Origin: JBBQER01 sp052148155
Lineage (GTDB): Bacteria; Actinomycetota; Acidimicrobiia; IMCC26256; PALSA-610
Assembly: GCA_052148155.1 (NCBI GenBank)
Contig: JBKQIY010000264.1
Span: 1-64,000, forward strand
DNA length: 64,000 nt
Reading direction: 5' to 3'
Positions 34,750-42,946 of the stretch are shown in pieces. Every line of letters starts with the position of its first letter. Within the stretch, counting starts at the first letter, position 1. A program made the position numbers and the translations under genes. Under the pieces are notes generated by a model, which made no database searches, was not told where the DNA came from, and worked only from the letters and a program-made list of their open reading frames with translations.

Positions 34750-36801
34750 TCATCCGACGGCGAATGGGAGGTTTACCGCGGCGGTTTTGGGTCTGGTCTC
34801 GGAGTCTTTCGCTTGGATGAGCGCGGTTGTCTGGCCTTTGGCGGTCGGCGTGCCGGCGATGACGCCGGTGGTTGGGTTGATAACGAGTCCAGCCGGGAGT
34901 TTGCCGGACGTGACGCTCCAGTGGATGGGCGCTTTGCCGCCCGCGGATTGCATGTTCGCTTCGTATTGCTTGCCGACGGTCGCGTTCTTGAGAGTTTCTG
35001 CCCAGACTGCTCGGCCTTTGGGTAACACGATGTAAAAGCGGGGGTCGCCCCCGGGTACGAGGAACTGGACAACGATGTTGGAGCCGACGTTCTTGGAGGA
35101 CACCACACAGGGGGCGATGTTCGCGACCTGGGCGCAGTCCAGGAGCAGGCCCGTTCCGGCGGTCTTGACGGTCGGGTGTTCTTGACTGGCAAACGGGACA
35201 GTCGAGTTGAAACAGACTGCTTCGGTGGCAGTCGCGGCCGCGAAATGCAAGGTGAGGGTGACATGCAGCCGTGTCGCAGCCGAAAAACCAGTATCAACCA
35301 GGTTGTAGATCGGGACCGGGGCGTTGGTGACGGACGGACAGCCGAGCGTCCCGACCGTCTGGGTGAGCACGATGGTTCCGTTCGGTGAGTCGGGCGTGCC
35401 GGTCACATTCGCATCTTGTCCCGGCGCCGCCGCCGACCCCGCGGCCGGCGCGCTGGCGTGACAGATGGTGAGGTTCGTGCATACCGCAGTGCCCGAAACC
35501 GCGGACGGGATGACCACGGCCGACAACGCAGATGGTGGACTGTTTCCGCCCGCGTTGTACGCGAAGACCGAACATTGGTAGCTCTTGCCGTTCGTCAATC
35601 CGGACACGACAAGCGGGCTCGTTGTCCCGGATGCGGTGCCGTCGATCCCTGCGTTCAACGAGTTACACGACGCGACATAGCCAGGAGCCGCCAGCGCAGG
35701 GTGCAATCTCGCTGCGTGCCCGCTCCGTGCTGCTGCGCCCGCCAGTCCATTGAACGCCACTGAGATCGACCCGTTGCCTGCGGTCACCGAATTCAACGTC
35801 GGTGCCGCGGGAGGATTGACGGGAACGTCGATCCGCCCGATCGAGTTGTTCCCCTGAATGGTGATCCACATCGCACCGTCGGGTCCCGCGGTTATAAACG
35901 CTGGGTTCACGATGGTGGGGTCGGTGTAGTACGTCACGCTGCCCGTGGTCGTGATGCGCCCGATCAAGTTGTTCCCCACGTTCACAAACCACAGTGCGCC
36001 ATCTGGTCCAGGCGCGATATCCCCCGGGGCGGCCATGTTGGGGTCGGTGAAATTCGAGACCACCCCGCCGGTGGTGATCCGCCCGATCGAGTTGCCGTTC
36101 TCGTTCGCGAACCACAATGCGCCGTCCGGTCCCGCCTCAATGGCGTTCGGGCCCTGGATTGTCGGGTCGGTGAAGTTCGAGACGACCCCGCCGGTGGTGA
36201 TCCGCCCGATCGAGCTGCTGCCGAAGTCGGCGAACCACAATGCACCGTCCGAGCCGACCGTAATCCCTAACGGGTTCGAAATCGTCGGGTCGGTGAAGTT
36301 CGACACGACTCCGCCGGTGGTGATCCGCCCAATCGAGTTGTTGCTGTAGTTCGTGAACCACAGTGCGCCGTCCGGTCCCGCGACAATGTCCACTGGCTCG
36401 CTGATCGTCGGGCTGGTGAAGTTCGAGACGACCCCGCCGGTGGTGATCCGCCCGATCGAGTTGCCGAACTCGTTGGTGAACCAAAGTGCACCGTCCGATC
36501 CCGCCGCGATGTCCTTCGGGAAGTTCATCGTCACGTCGTTGAAGTGCGAGATCACCCCGGCAGTGGTGATCCGTCCGATCGAGTCGCCCGTACTATTGAC
36601 GAACCACAGCGCATCGTCGGGTCCCGCCGTCATGCCGTTCGGCCCGTTGATCGACGGATCGGTGTAGTTCGTGATCGCCGCACCCGCAGCCCGCGCGGTC
36701 ACAGCCACCACAATCCCCGCTGCCGGCAACACGGCCGAGACCGCGACAAGCACCACGACCATTCGATGCACGAATCCGCGTTTCGCAGGCCCCCGCCTCA
36801 T
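34750..36801 (-). CDS. Secreted seven-bladed propeller protein (virginiamycin B lyase-like) with FN3 and Ig-like domains
   Basis: A 683-aa exported protein. The signal segment is MVVVLVAVSAVLPAAGIVVA. It is followed by seven tandem 41-residue blades of the form VSNFTDP...GPDGALWF...SIGRITTGG, the Vgb/streptogramin-lyase propeller repeat. About residues 325-425 form an FN3-like domain and the last about 75 a He_PIG-type Ig domain (SGKLPAGLVINPTTGVIAGT). The repeat is diverged and the lyase active-site residues cannot be placed with confidence, so catalysis is uncertain. A surface or binding role is likely. The ATG at 36801 has GGGGGA before it; a GTG at 36822 is the alternative. Direct repeats enclose the gene. 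Confidence 0.85.
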   Translation of the reverse strand: MRRGPAKRGFVHRMVVVLVAVSAVLPAAGIVVAVTARAAGAAITNYTDPSINGPNGMTAGPDDALWFVNSTGDSIGRITTAGVISHFNDVTMNFPKDIAAGSDGALWFTNEFGNSIGRITTGGVVSNFTSPTISEPVDIVAGPDGALWFTNYSNNSIGRITTGGVVSNFTDPTISNPLGITVGSDGALWFADFGSSSIGRITTGGVVSNFTDPTIQGPNAIEAGPDGALWFANENGNSIGRITTGGVVSNFTDPNMAAPGDIAPGPDGALWFVNVGNNLIGRITTTGSVTYYTDPTIVNPAFITAGPDGAMWITIQGNNSIGRIDVPVNPPAAPTLNSVTAGNGSISVAFNGLAGAAARSGHAARLHPALAAPGYVASCNSLNAGIDGTASGTTSPLVVSGLTNGKSYQCSVFAYNAGGNSPPSALSAVVIPSAVSGTAVCTNLTICHASAPAAGSAAAPGQDANVTGTPDSPNGTIVLTQTVGTLGCPSVTNAPVPIYNLVDTGFSAATRLHVTLTLHFAAATATEAVCFNSTVPFASQEHPTVKTAGTGLLLDCAQVANIAPCVVSSKNVGSNIVVQFLVPGGDPRFYIVLPKGRAVWAETLKNATVGKQYEANMQSAGGKAPIHWSVTSGKLPAGLVINPTTGVIAGTPTAKGQTTALIQAKDSETRPKTAAVNLPFAVG

Positions 36802-37203
36802 CGCGTCCCCCAAACTGAGCACCCGGGAAGAACTTTAGGTCGCGACCGTCCACGGTCCGCAAATGCGACGGGTTATCTCTCACGTTCCGCGACAACAGAC
36901 AAGGAACTTTCAAGGTCAATGACCAACAACAACTACTCGCAATCAACTCCGACCAGAACCGATGCCAGCCGACCGTACCTCACGACCATTTGCTACCAAA
37001 GGATACGCGGCCGACCACTTCGTAAGCCGCTGAGCACGGGGACCGCGACTCCGCAGTAGCTACGGCGTTCCCACTCATCGACACACAACCTCGATGCCAG
37101 TGAGTGGATCGCACGTCGGCCGGTGCAACCGTCGTGCTCGTCATCTTCGATGCACGCCGCGCGGTAACCGCTGAGGTAAACAGATGGCCCGCTGTCGTTG
37201 CAG
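36802..37203. other. Upstream region of the propeller gene
   Basis: About 400 bases without a recognised gene, more AT-rich than the surroundings (for example AACAACAACTACTCGCAATC near 36925). It should hold the promoter of the propeller gene. The direct repeat B follows. Confidence 0.4.
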
Positions 37204-37331
37204 TACCTCATTCGTACCGTTGAAGGTCGACACGGGCTCCGCGTACGATGCCGCCCGGCCAGCTCCCGCAGAGCTGGCCAACCGATCACGACCCGCCCGC
37301 GATCACCCGGTCCCGGCGGGTCGTGACGCGT
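37204..37331. repeat. Direct repeat B, right of the propeller gene
   Basis: A 128-bp partner of 34566-34689. It contains a perfect 9-bp stem, GGCCAGCTC (37257-37265), loop CCGCA, GAGCTGGCC (37271-37279). The nature of the repeat (element end, duplicated gene tail or structured RNA) is not known. Confidence 0.75.
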
Positions 37332-37368
37332 CACGCGGGTACCGGTGACCAGTACGGGTCCCGAACGC

Positions 37369-37824
37369 TTACCCGTGAGGCAGGCTGTCCGTCGGATCTT
37401 CGACTTCGTCGCCGGCCTCAGCCTCAGCCTCCGCCACCTCGACTCGCAATACCAGACCTTGCAGCATCACAGTCGGATCAAGGCCTGCGGTCGCCGCGGC
37501 CCCGATCAGAAACATCGACGCGTGCCGAGCGAGCCCCTCCATCACAAGCGCCGCGTGTTCAGTGTCGAGCAGCATCTCTCTCACGAGCCGTTGAAGGTCA
37601 GCGCGCCGAGAGTCAGCGACCCGGGCGTATTCAGCATCCCACGACTTGTCGGCGTGCGCGACTTCGAGAGCTAGCGACGCGGAAAGAATTGCAACCGCGT
37701 CATGGAACGGCGCACCCTGAAGGGCAACCGCATCATCAAGTCGGTCGTTGCGATCGACATCGTCGGGTTCGCTATCGCCCCGGTCGCCGCTACTCATCGG
37801 GTCCCAATCGTCGTCTGAAGACAC
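37369..37824 (-). CDS. Acidic hypothetical protein
   Basis: A 151-aa protein with very acidic ends (MSSDDDWDPMSSGDRGDSEP at the start, VEVAEAEAEAGDEVEDP at the end). The helical middle (ILSASLALEVAHADKSWDAE, then LVREMLLDTEHAALVMEGLA) shows no family I recognise. A GTG at 37824 or an ATG at 37797 may start it; neither has a good ribosome-binding site. Amphipathic helices and regular codon use argue that it is real. It lies in the decayed right end of the island. Confidence 0.5.
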   Translation of the reverse strand: MSSDDDWDPMSSGDRGDSEPDDVDRNDRLDDAVALQGAPFHDAVAILSASLALEVAHADKSWDAEYARVADSRRADLQRLVREMLLDTEHAALVMEGLARHASMFLIGAAATAGLDPTVMLQGLVLRVEVAEAEAEAGDEVEDPTDSLPHG

Positions 37825-37851
37825 GAACGGGACAAACCCGCGAATGGATGT

Positions 37852-38100
37852 CTACAACCAACAAGGTGCGAGCGCCGCACCGGGCAGCAGCACCAAAGCG
37901 ACGCCCGCACCCACCACGACCGGCGAAAGGTTAAGAAACTCCGGCAGTGCGTTCTCGCCGGCGCCGCGTACCTTGTCAAGCGCGTCACCCGTCGTTCCGA
38001 GCCGTTCGCGCAGCGAAATGGAGACGAGGCGCGTTGACTCGCGCCGGGGCGCGTGGAGTTGCGCCTCACGCGAATGGACGAAACGCCGGACTGGTAACAC
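37852..38100 (-). CDS. Possible small membrane protein
   Basis: An 82-codon frame ends 27 bases before the acidic protein's start. Its C-terminus is a plausible membrane helix (LSPVVVGAGVALVLLPGAAL). The first about 35 residues are Arg-rich and may not be coding; the real start may be internal or non-standard. Support is weak. Confidence 0.3.
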   Translation of the reverse strand: MLPVRRFVHSREAQLHAPRRESTRLVSISLRERLGTTGDALDKVRGAGENALPEFLNLSPVVVGAGVALVLLPGAALAPCWL

Positions 38101-38339
38101 GAACCCAGTTCCTCATGCATTGCACGGCCAACGTGAGCTCATCGCGCGTCGGCCCGTGGCGTCGGAGACCTCGTTGATCCTCGGTGCAACCGGCAACCTC
38201 GCCGTTCCCCTGCCGTATAGTCAAACCGCCGTGACACATCGGCGCTGATCGTTCCGACTTCGATTCGTCGTCGGAACGCATCTCTGACAATTGCTCGCTC
38301 GGCAGCGTCGCCGTCGACTTCGCGCAAATCTGGCCATCC

Positions 38340-38886
38340 CATCTCCGTGAAGTCCAACACGGCACGATTGCGGTCGAGAGTCTGCACGTACTCGGTTGCC
38401 GTTCCCCGCTTCCTCGCGCAGATGCTCGGCGAGCACATCGGTCGCTCCCCCTCACCAGGCGCCTGGGTGTTCACAGCCGGCGAGGGCGGCCCCATCCATC
38501 ACCACAACTGTCGCAACCGCCACTACCTCTGCGCGACTGAAATCGCTCCCGGGCATCCGCTTCCACCGTTATGCCGATCTCGGCATAACCACGACCTTCA
38601 ACACGCCGGTGCGGCGTTCTGAATCGCGAACGGTCGACACGACGAAGATGTGAAGGAGTACCTCGGCCACTCGTCGATTCGCGTCACGAGCGACCGGTAT
38701 GGGCATCTCTTCCCGAAGGCACGCGCCTCCCGAGCCGACTCACTCGACGAGACGTTCACTGATTCGACCAAAGGTGACGCGGACATCACCCGCGCGACCG
38801 GTTTTCAGAATCCTGCGAACAAACTGCGGACATTCCCCGAGGTCGCGCGGCTCCGGACGCGAATCAGCGCCGGTCACGGCCACTGA
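38340..38886 (+). pseudogene. Tyrosine integrase remnant, right copy
   Basis: Catalytic-domain pieces lie in order but in different frames. VPRFLAQMLGEHIGR comes first, then GAWVFTAGEGGPIHHHNCR. The R-F-H box reads GIRFHRYADLGI in one frame and SRHNHDLQHAGAAF in another, followed by a TGA. Then IANGRHDEDVKEYLGHSSIR and VTSDRYGHLFPKARA follow (H-x-x-R replaced by LGHSSI...; the catalytic Tyr in DRYGHLF), with a tail to 38886. The N-terminal half is unreadable. It ends 17 bases before the tRNA-Gly repeat, the expected place for an integrase next to its attachment site. Confidence 0.78.
38568..38589. repeat. Palindrome inside the right integrase remnant
   Basis: GTTATGCCGA (38568-38577) and TCGGCATAAC (38580-38589) are perfect 10-bp complementary arms around a TC centre. 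It sits in the R-F-H-D-L-R-H box and disrupts the frame there. The left integrase remnant has a related palindrome at the same position. Confidence 0.7.
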
Positions 38887-38902
38887 TTCGCCACTTACGT
38901 TG

Positions 38903-38939
38903 GAGCGGACGACGGGATTCGAACCCGCGACCCCAACCT
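38903..38939 (-). repeat. attachment-site copy inside tRNA-Gly
   Basis: The 37-bp counterpart of 18673-18709 (two mismatches), made of the acceptor 3' strand, T arm and part of the variable region of tRNA-Gly. With the left copy it bounds a putative island of about 20.2 kb, with the intact tRNA kept at this end. Confidence 0.75.
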
Positions 38940-38976
38940 TGGCAAGGTTGTGCTCTACCAGCTGAGCCACGTCCGC
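38904..38976 (-). tRNA. tRNA-Gly(GCC)
   Basis: A 73-base cloverleaf is complete: acceptor GCGGACG/CGTCCGC, D stem GCTC/GAGC, anticodon stem CAACC/GGTTG with loop TTGCCAA (anticodon GCC), variable loop GGGTC, and T stem GCGGG/CCCGT with loop TTCGAAT (one GU pair). The discriminator base is T and CCA is not encoded. Its 3' half is duplicated at 18673, marking it as an integration target. Confidence 0.95.
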
Positions 38977-39775
38977 GTGAGGGAAATCACTATACAAGCG
39001 GACTGGCGATAATCGCCTCCCCCGCCCGGGAAGCTTGTCGGACTGGCCCGAACGTGGTTCCCACGCGACTGCCCGACTGCATCTTGAGTCGGCACGGACG
39101 GCGATCGCCCCAGACTGGGCGCCTGCCATGATCGGGCAGGTGTGGGTTTGCGACGAGACCCGATGGCATTGCTGGCACCGACTGGTCTTCTCACCGCACG
39201 ATGGGCGGTGGCACCTGCAGGCATAGCTTGTCGACAGCCTTCGGGAGAAGGTCACTGTCGCTCGGTTTCTCCTCGAGGCCGACGGTCCAGACCATCGCGA
39301 GCAACGTCCTGGTAACTCGCTGAACGGGTGTGCTGGTACCGGCGGGACCGTCAAGGATCGCTGAACACCAAGGTGATCGTTGGCGGTTCGCCCCGAGGTC
39401 CACGACACCCCTGAAGTTTGTATCCACCATCAGATGGGACAACCCTGACGTCATCGTTTACGGCCACGACGTCGCCGAATCTCGCCTGAGTGAGCACCGC
39501 CGATCACGGCCAAGCGACGATGGGGCTGTTCGTACGCTGGCGGACACGTCGACCCAGGCGTTTGTGTCTGATCCGATGCTCGGCGGCAGTGTCACCGTCG
39601 TGTTGGGGCGCCGCGAGCCGTGTCATCAGTGACGCTCACGCGGCGCGCTGAGATATGCGAGCCCGGCTTTGACCCAACCGAGGGTGTTCCATTTCAGCAC
39701 GTACATCCTCGACTATCCGGCCGACCGGGTGGGGGTTATCGTTCGGCCGGTCGACCAGCCAGAGGGGGAAGTTCT
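38977..39775. other. Long intergenic region between tRNA-Gly and the secreted protein
   Basis: About 800 bases without a recognised gene. A minus-strand frame ending near 39191 (with VTRTLLAMVWTVGLEEKPSD) is mildly protein-like but has no family or start support. The tRNA promoter should lie just to the right of 38976. A possible promoter for the secreted protein precedes AGAGGGGGAAG at 39761. Confidence 0.4.
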
Positions 39776-40303
39776 ATGCGATCGATTGCCCGGCGCGCGA
39801 TCGGCGTTGGGTTGCTGTTTCCGATCGGCCTTGTCGCCGGCCCGGCGGGTGCGGCGGGCGCCACGAATTGTAAGACGTCGGTCGGCAAGGCGACGATCAT
39901 GCCGGGCCTGTCTTCGGCGCAGATGGAACAGACCATTGCGGCGACCATCACACTCTCGGGGTGTACAGGCGGTGGCGTCGCGGTTGGATCAGGCAAGGCA
40001 ACTGTGAAGTTGGGGGCCACGGATTGCACCGGCCTTGCCAAAGGCGGTTCGAAAGGCGCGCTCACCGAGAGCATTACGTGGAACACGAGAAAGACCTCGA
40101 CGTTCACCGGCGCGACGCTGAGCGGCACGGGCGCGAAGGTCCTGCAGGTTACGATCAGCGGCACCGTCACCGCCGGCCTGTTCAAGGGCTCAAAGGTTTC
40201 GAGCGCGATCGCGTACTCCGTCAATGGGGGACAGTCTTGCTCGAAGACGAGCGCGATCACCGGACTCTCGATCAAGGGACTGAAGCCGTTCGTGATCGGA
40301 TAA
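39776..40303 (+). CDS. 175-aa secreted protein, paralogue of the one at 19006
   Basis: A 175-aa secreted protein with a signal peptide (MRSIARRAIGVGLLFPIGLV, then AGPAGAAG) and four Cys in the mature part (ATNCKT, SGCTGGG, ATDCTG, GQSCSK). It shares CTGGGVA, SITWNTRKTSTF, a VTAGLFKGSKVS stretch and the end KGLKPFVIG with the 19006 protein, and has exactly the same length. Its ribosome-binding site is AGAGGGGGAAG. It lies outside the island, on the other side of the tRNA, so the pair straddles the two attachment sites in the same relative position. Function unknown. Confidence 0.75.
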   Translation: MRSIARRAIGVGLLFPIGLVAGPAGAAGATNCKTSVGKATIMPGLSSAQMEQTIAATITLSGCTGGGVAVGSGKATVKLGATDCTGLAKGGSKGALTESITWNTRKTSTFTGATLSGTGAKVLQVTISGTVTAGLFKGSKVSSAIAYSVNGGQSCSKTSAITGLSIKGLKPFVIG

Positions 40304-40403
40304 CCCGGTCATCCGCCCGAAGGGTTTCGGGATCTGGCTCACGCCACGGGAGATGCTTGCGTCCGGACCGGTAGCCTCGCCCACCGACACCCTAGGAGGG
40401 GCG

Positions 40404-41306
40404 ATGCGTATCGGAATCTTCGGCGGCGACACGGGCGGACGCACTATCGACGAGGTCGTCGGCGAGGCGCGCGTTGCAGAGCAAGACGGTTTTGCAAGCT
40501 TCGTGCTTCCACAGATCTTCGGCCTCGACGCGATGGGTGTGCTCGCGATCGCCGGACGCGAGGTACCTCGGATCGGACTGGCCACAGGGGTCGTCCCGAC
40601 CTATGGCCGACACCCCGTCACGATGGCCCAGCAGGCATGCACGGTGCAGGTCGCGAGCGGCGGGCGGTTCACGCTCGGTATTGGACTGTCGCATCAGATG
40701 GTGATCGAGAACATGTTCGGCTTGTCGTTCGACAAGCCGCTCCGGCACATGCGCGAGTACCTAGCGGTGCTCATGCCTTTGCTCATCGACGGCAAAGCCG
40801 ACATAGACGGTGAGACGATCTCAACTCACGCCGCAATCGACGTCGCGGCGCGCTCGGAGCTCCCGGTGCTCGTTGCGGCGCTCGGCCCGAAGATGCTTGA
40901 CCTCGCGGGCACGGTCACCAATGGGACGATGACGTGGATGACCGGACCCGCGACTCTGTCGGAGTACACCGTCCCGACGATCACGGCCGCGGCCGAGCGG
41001 GCTGGACGTCCTGCGCCGCAAATCGTCGCCAGCCTGCCGATCTGCGTGACCGGCAACGTCGACGCGGCGCGAGAGCGTGCAGCCAAGGACTTCCAGATTT
41101 ACGGTTTCTTGCCTTCGTATCGAGCCATGCTCGACCGTGAAGGTGCGGCCGGACCGGCCGACGTCGCGATCGTGGGCGACGAGGCCGCGGTCACGAGCAC
41201 GCTCGGCCAGCTCGCCGATGCGGGCGTGACGGAATACGTTGCGTCGATCTTCGGGTCGCGAGAAGAACGCGCAGAAACCCGCGCGTTGCTGCAGTCGTCG
41301 CTCTGA
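40404..41306 (+). CDS. LLM-class F420-dependent oxidoreductase
   Basis: A 300-aa luciferase-like oxidoreductase of a short actinobacterial subgroup. It starts MRIGIFGGDTGGRTIDEVVG and shows FVLPQIFGLDAMGVLAIAGR, VVPTYGRHPVTMAQQACTVQ (the family's x-x-R-H-P-x-x-x-A-x-x-A) and FTLGIGLSHQMVIENMFGL. Residues fit F420 rather than FMN use in this subgroup, as known for relatives. AGGAGGGG lies 3 bases before the ATG at 40404. The hydrolase gene follows 16 bases later, so the two may be co-transcribed. Confidence 0.9.
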   Translation: MRIGIFGGDTGGRTIDEVVGEARVAEQDGFASFVLPQIFGLDAMGVLAIAGREVPRIGLATGVVPTYGRHPVTMAQQACTVQVASGGRFTLGIGLSHQMVIENMFGLSFDKPLRHMREYLAVLMPLLIDGKADIDGETISTHAAIDVAARSELPVLVAALGPKMLDLAGTVTNGTMTWMTGPATLSEYTVPTITAAAERAGRPAPQIVASLPICVTGNVDAARERAAKDFQIYGFLPSYRAMLDREGAAGPADVAIVGDEAAVTSTLGQLADAGVTEYVASIFGSREERAETRALLQSSL

Positions 41307-41322
41307 TCGGTTCGGCCGCGCA

Positions 41323-41994
41323 ATGCCCGACGACCCGCGCGCTCCGCTTGAACTGCTCGAAGCGCTCACTGTGGAAGAAGTTGAGATCGCGTCCGACTTC
41401 CGCCACCTCGAGATCTACACGCTGCGCGGCCTTTTGACCTTGTTGTGGCACGGCCCGACCGATGCTCGGGAAGTGCTCCTGACGTGCGGGGGCGGCATGG
41501 GCAGTTTGCTCGGTCCGGCCGATGCCCTCTATCACGACCTCGGTGTGCGGTTCGCGGAACGTGGCATCGGGACCATCCGCGTCGGCTACCGCAAGCCGAA
41601 CGATCTCGCCCGATGCGTTCACGACGTAACTGCGGCCGCCGACTTGGCCGGACGACGCGGCGCGCGGCGCTTCGTCGTGATGGGACATTCGTTCGGAGGC
41701 GCCGTCGCGATCCAAACTGGCGCGGTACTGGGCAGGCACTGTCGGGCGGTGATCACACTCTCGACTCAGTCGGCCGGATGTGAGATCGCGTCCGAGCTGC
41801 GGGAGACGCCACTTTTGTTGTTTCACGGCACTGCGGACGAAATCCTGCCGCCCGAAACGAGCGCGGTCGTGCAGGCGCTCGCGGGTCAGGGCGAAATCGT
41901 CTTGTTGGCCGGCGCCGGTCATCTGCTGAGTGAAGCAGCCGACGAGATTCGCGAGCGCCTGAGCGCTTGGATCCCCGAACGGTTGGCCGAGTAG
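41323..41994 (+). CDS. Alpha/beta-fold hydrolase
   Basis: A 223-aa small alpha/beta hydrolase of the dienelactone-hydrolase/lipase-like group. The nucleophile elbow is VMGHSFGGAVA, the acid lies in LFHGTADEILPP and the His in LLAGAGHLLSEAADE. No signal peptide is present, so it is cytoplasmic. The ATG at 41323 gives a compact domain. It follows the LLM gene closely in the same direction and is convergent with another LLM gene. The substrate is unknown. Confidence 0.87.
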   Translation: MPDDPRAPLELLEALTVEEVEIASDFRHLEIYTLRGLLTLLWHGPTDAREVLLTCGGGMGSLLGPADALYHDLGVRFAERGIGTIRVGYRKPNDLARCVHDVTAAADLAGRRGARRFVVMGHSFGGAVAIQTGAVLGRHCRAVITLSTQSAGCEIASELRETPLLLFHGTADEILPPETSAVVQALAGQGEIVLLAGAGHLLSEAADEIRERLSAWIPERLAE

Positions 41995-42011
41995 CTCTTC
42001 GCTGCGGGCCT

Positions 42012-42941
42012 TCAGGTACCAGTGAGCTTGGCGACGATCGGGGCGAACTCTTCGATGTTGTCGTCTCCGACGATCACATACGAGAGGTCCCATCGTTCAC
42101 GGCGCCGGTGGAGTTGTTCAATGATCTCGGTCTCGGTCCCGACGAGTGCCGCACCTGACTCCAGCGCTTCTTCGGGTTCGACGCCGAACACCGGCGCGAT
42201 TGCCCTGGCCAGTGCCATCCGGTCGTCGGTGACTTTGGTGACGAAGAACCGCATCTGGATCTCGATGTCGGCCATGCGCGCGCCGGCGGCCTCACGCACC
42301 CAGTCGAGCTTGCGATCGGTTTGGCCCTGCAATGAGTCTTTCGTGGCCTCGGGCCCGACTTCACCCGCACGCAGATTCGGGTTGATGCCGATGATGTCAG
42401 CTTCACGGGCTGCGATCGACAACACCCGCTTGCCGCCACCGCCGATCAAAATCGGCACATGATGCTGCGCGGGCTTGGGGTACGAGGTGTACTCGGTGAC
42501 GCGGTAGTGCGCGCCGTGATAGGTGAACTGCTCGCCGGTGAAGCACTGCTTGATGACGTGCAGCGCCTCCTCGAAGCGGTCGACGCGCACCGCGGGCGGG
42601 TCATAGTCCAGCCCGAGCGCGTCGTAGTCGGTTTTCATCCAGCCGGCGCCGATGCCGAGCTCGAGGCGACCGTCGCACAGCAGATCGATGGTCGCGGATT
42701 CCTTGGCGAGGATGGCTGGATGCTTGTAGTCGTTGTCGAACACGAGGGCGCCAATTTTGAGGGTCGTCGTGTGCGCGGCGGCCATCGCCATTGCCGGCAT
42801 CGGTGCAAGCTCGTTGCCGAAATGGTCGGGCATGAACAACGTGGAGTAGCCGAAGTCCTCAAGTTTGCGGGCCGTGTCGCGCCACGCCGCGGCGGAGGCT
42901 GCATTCGAGATTTGGACGCCGAATCGGAAGGGCTTGGGCAC
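42012..42941 (-). CDS. LLM-class F420-dependent oxidoreductase (tandem copy 2)
   Basis: A 309-aa luciferase-like oxidoreductase. Marks are PFRFGVQISNAASAAAWRDT at the start, STLFMPDHFGNELAPM, LVFDNDYKHPAILAKESATI and GRLELGIGAGWMKTDYDALG. These fit an F420-dependent subgroup known from mycobacteria. The gene starts at a GTG (42941) only 5 bases after the stop of its close paralogue at 42947. The pair clearly arose by tandem duplication and keeps the same cofactor-site residues. Confidence 0.9.
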   Translation of the reverse strand: MPKPFRFGVQISNAASAAAWRDTARKLEDFGYSTLFMPDHFGNELAPMPAMAMAAAHTTTLKIGALVFDNDYKHPAILAKESATIDLLCDGRLELGIGAGWMKTDYDALGLDYDPPAVRVDRFEEALHVIKQCFTGEQFTYHGAHYRVTEYTSYPKPAQHHVPILIGGGGKRVLSIAAREADIIGINPNLRAGEVGPEATKDSLQGQTDRKLDWVREAAGARMADIEIQMRFFVTKVTDDRMALARAIAPVFGVEPEEALESGAALVGTETEIIEQLHRRRERWDLSYVIVGDDNIEEFAPIVAKLTGT

Positions 42942-42946
42942 AGGTC

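Noticed and set aside
38139..38495. A minus-strand frame with protein-like composition (EYVQTLDRNRAVLDFTEMGW)
   Set aside because: It lies opposite recognisable integrase sequence, has no family match I know and no ribosome-binding site.
39191..39454. A short minus-strand gene between tRNA-Gly and the secreted protein
   Set aside because: Only weakly protein-like, no family, no start support; left as non-coding.
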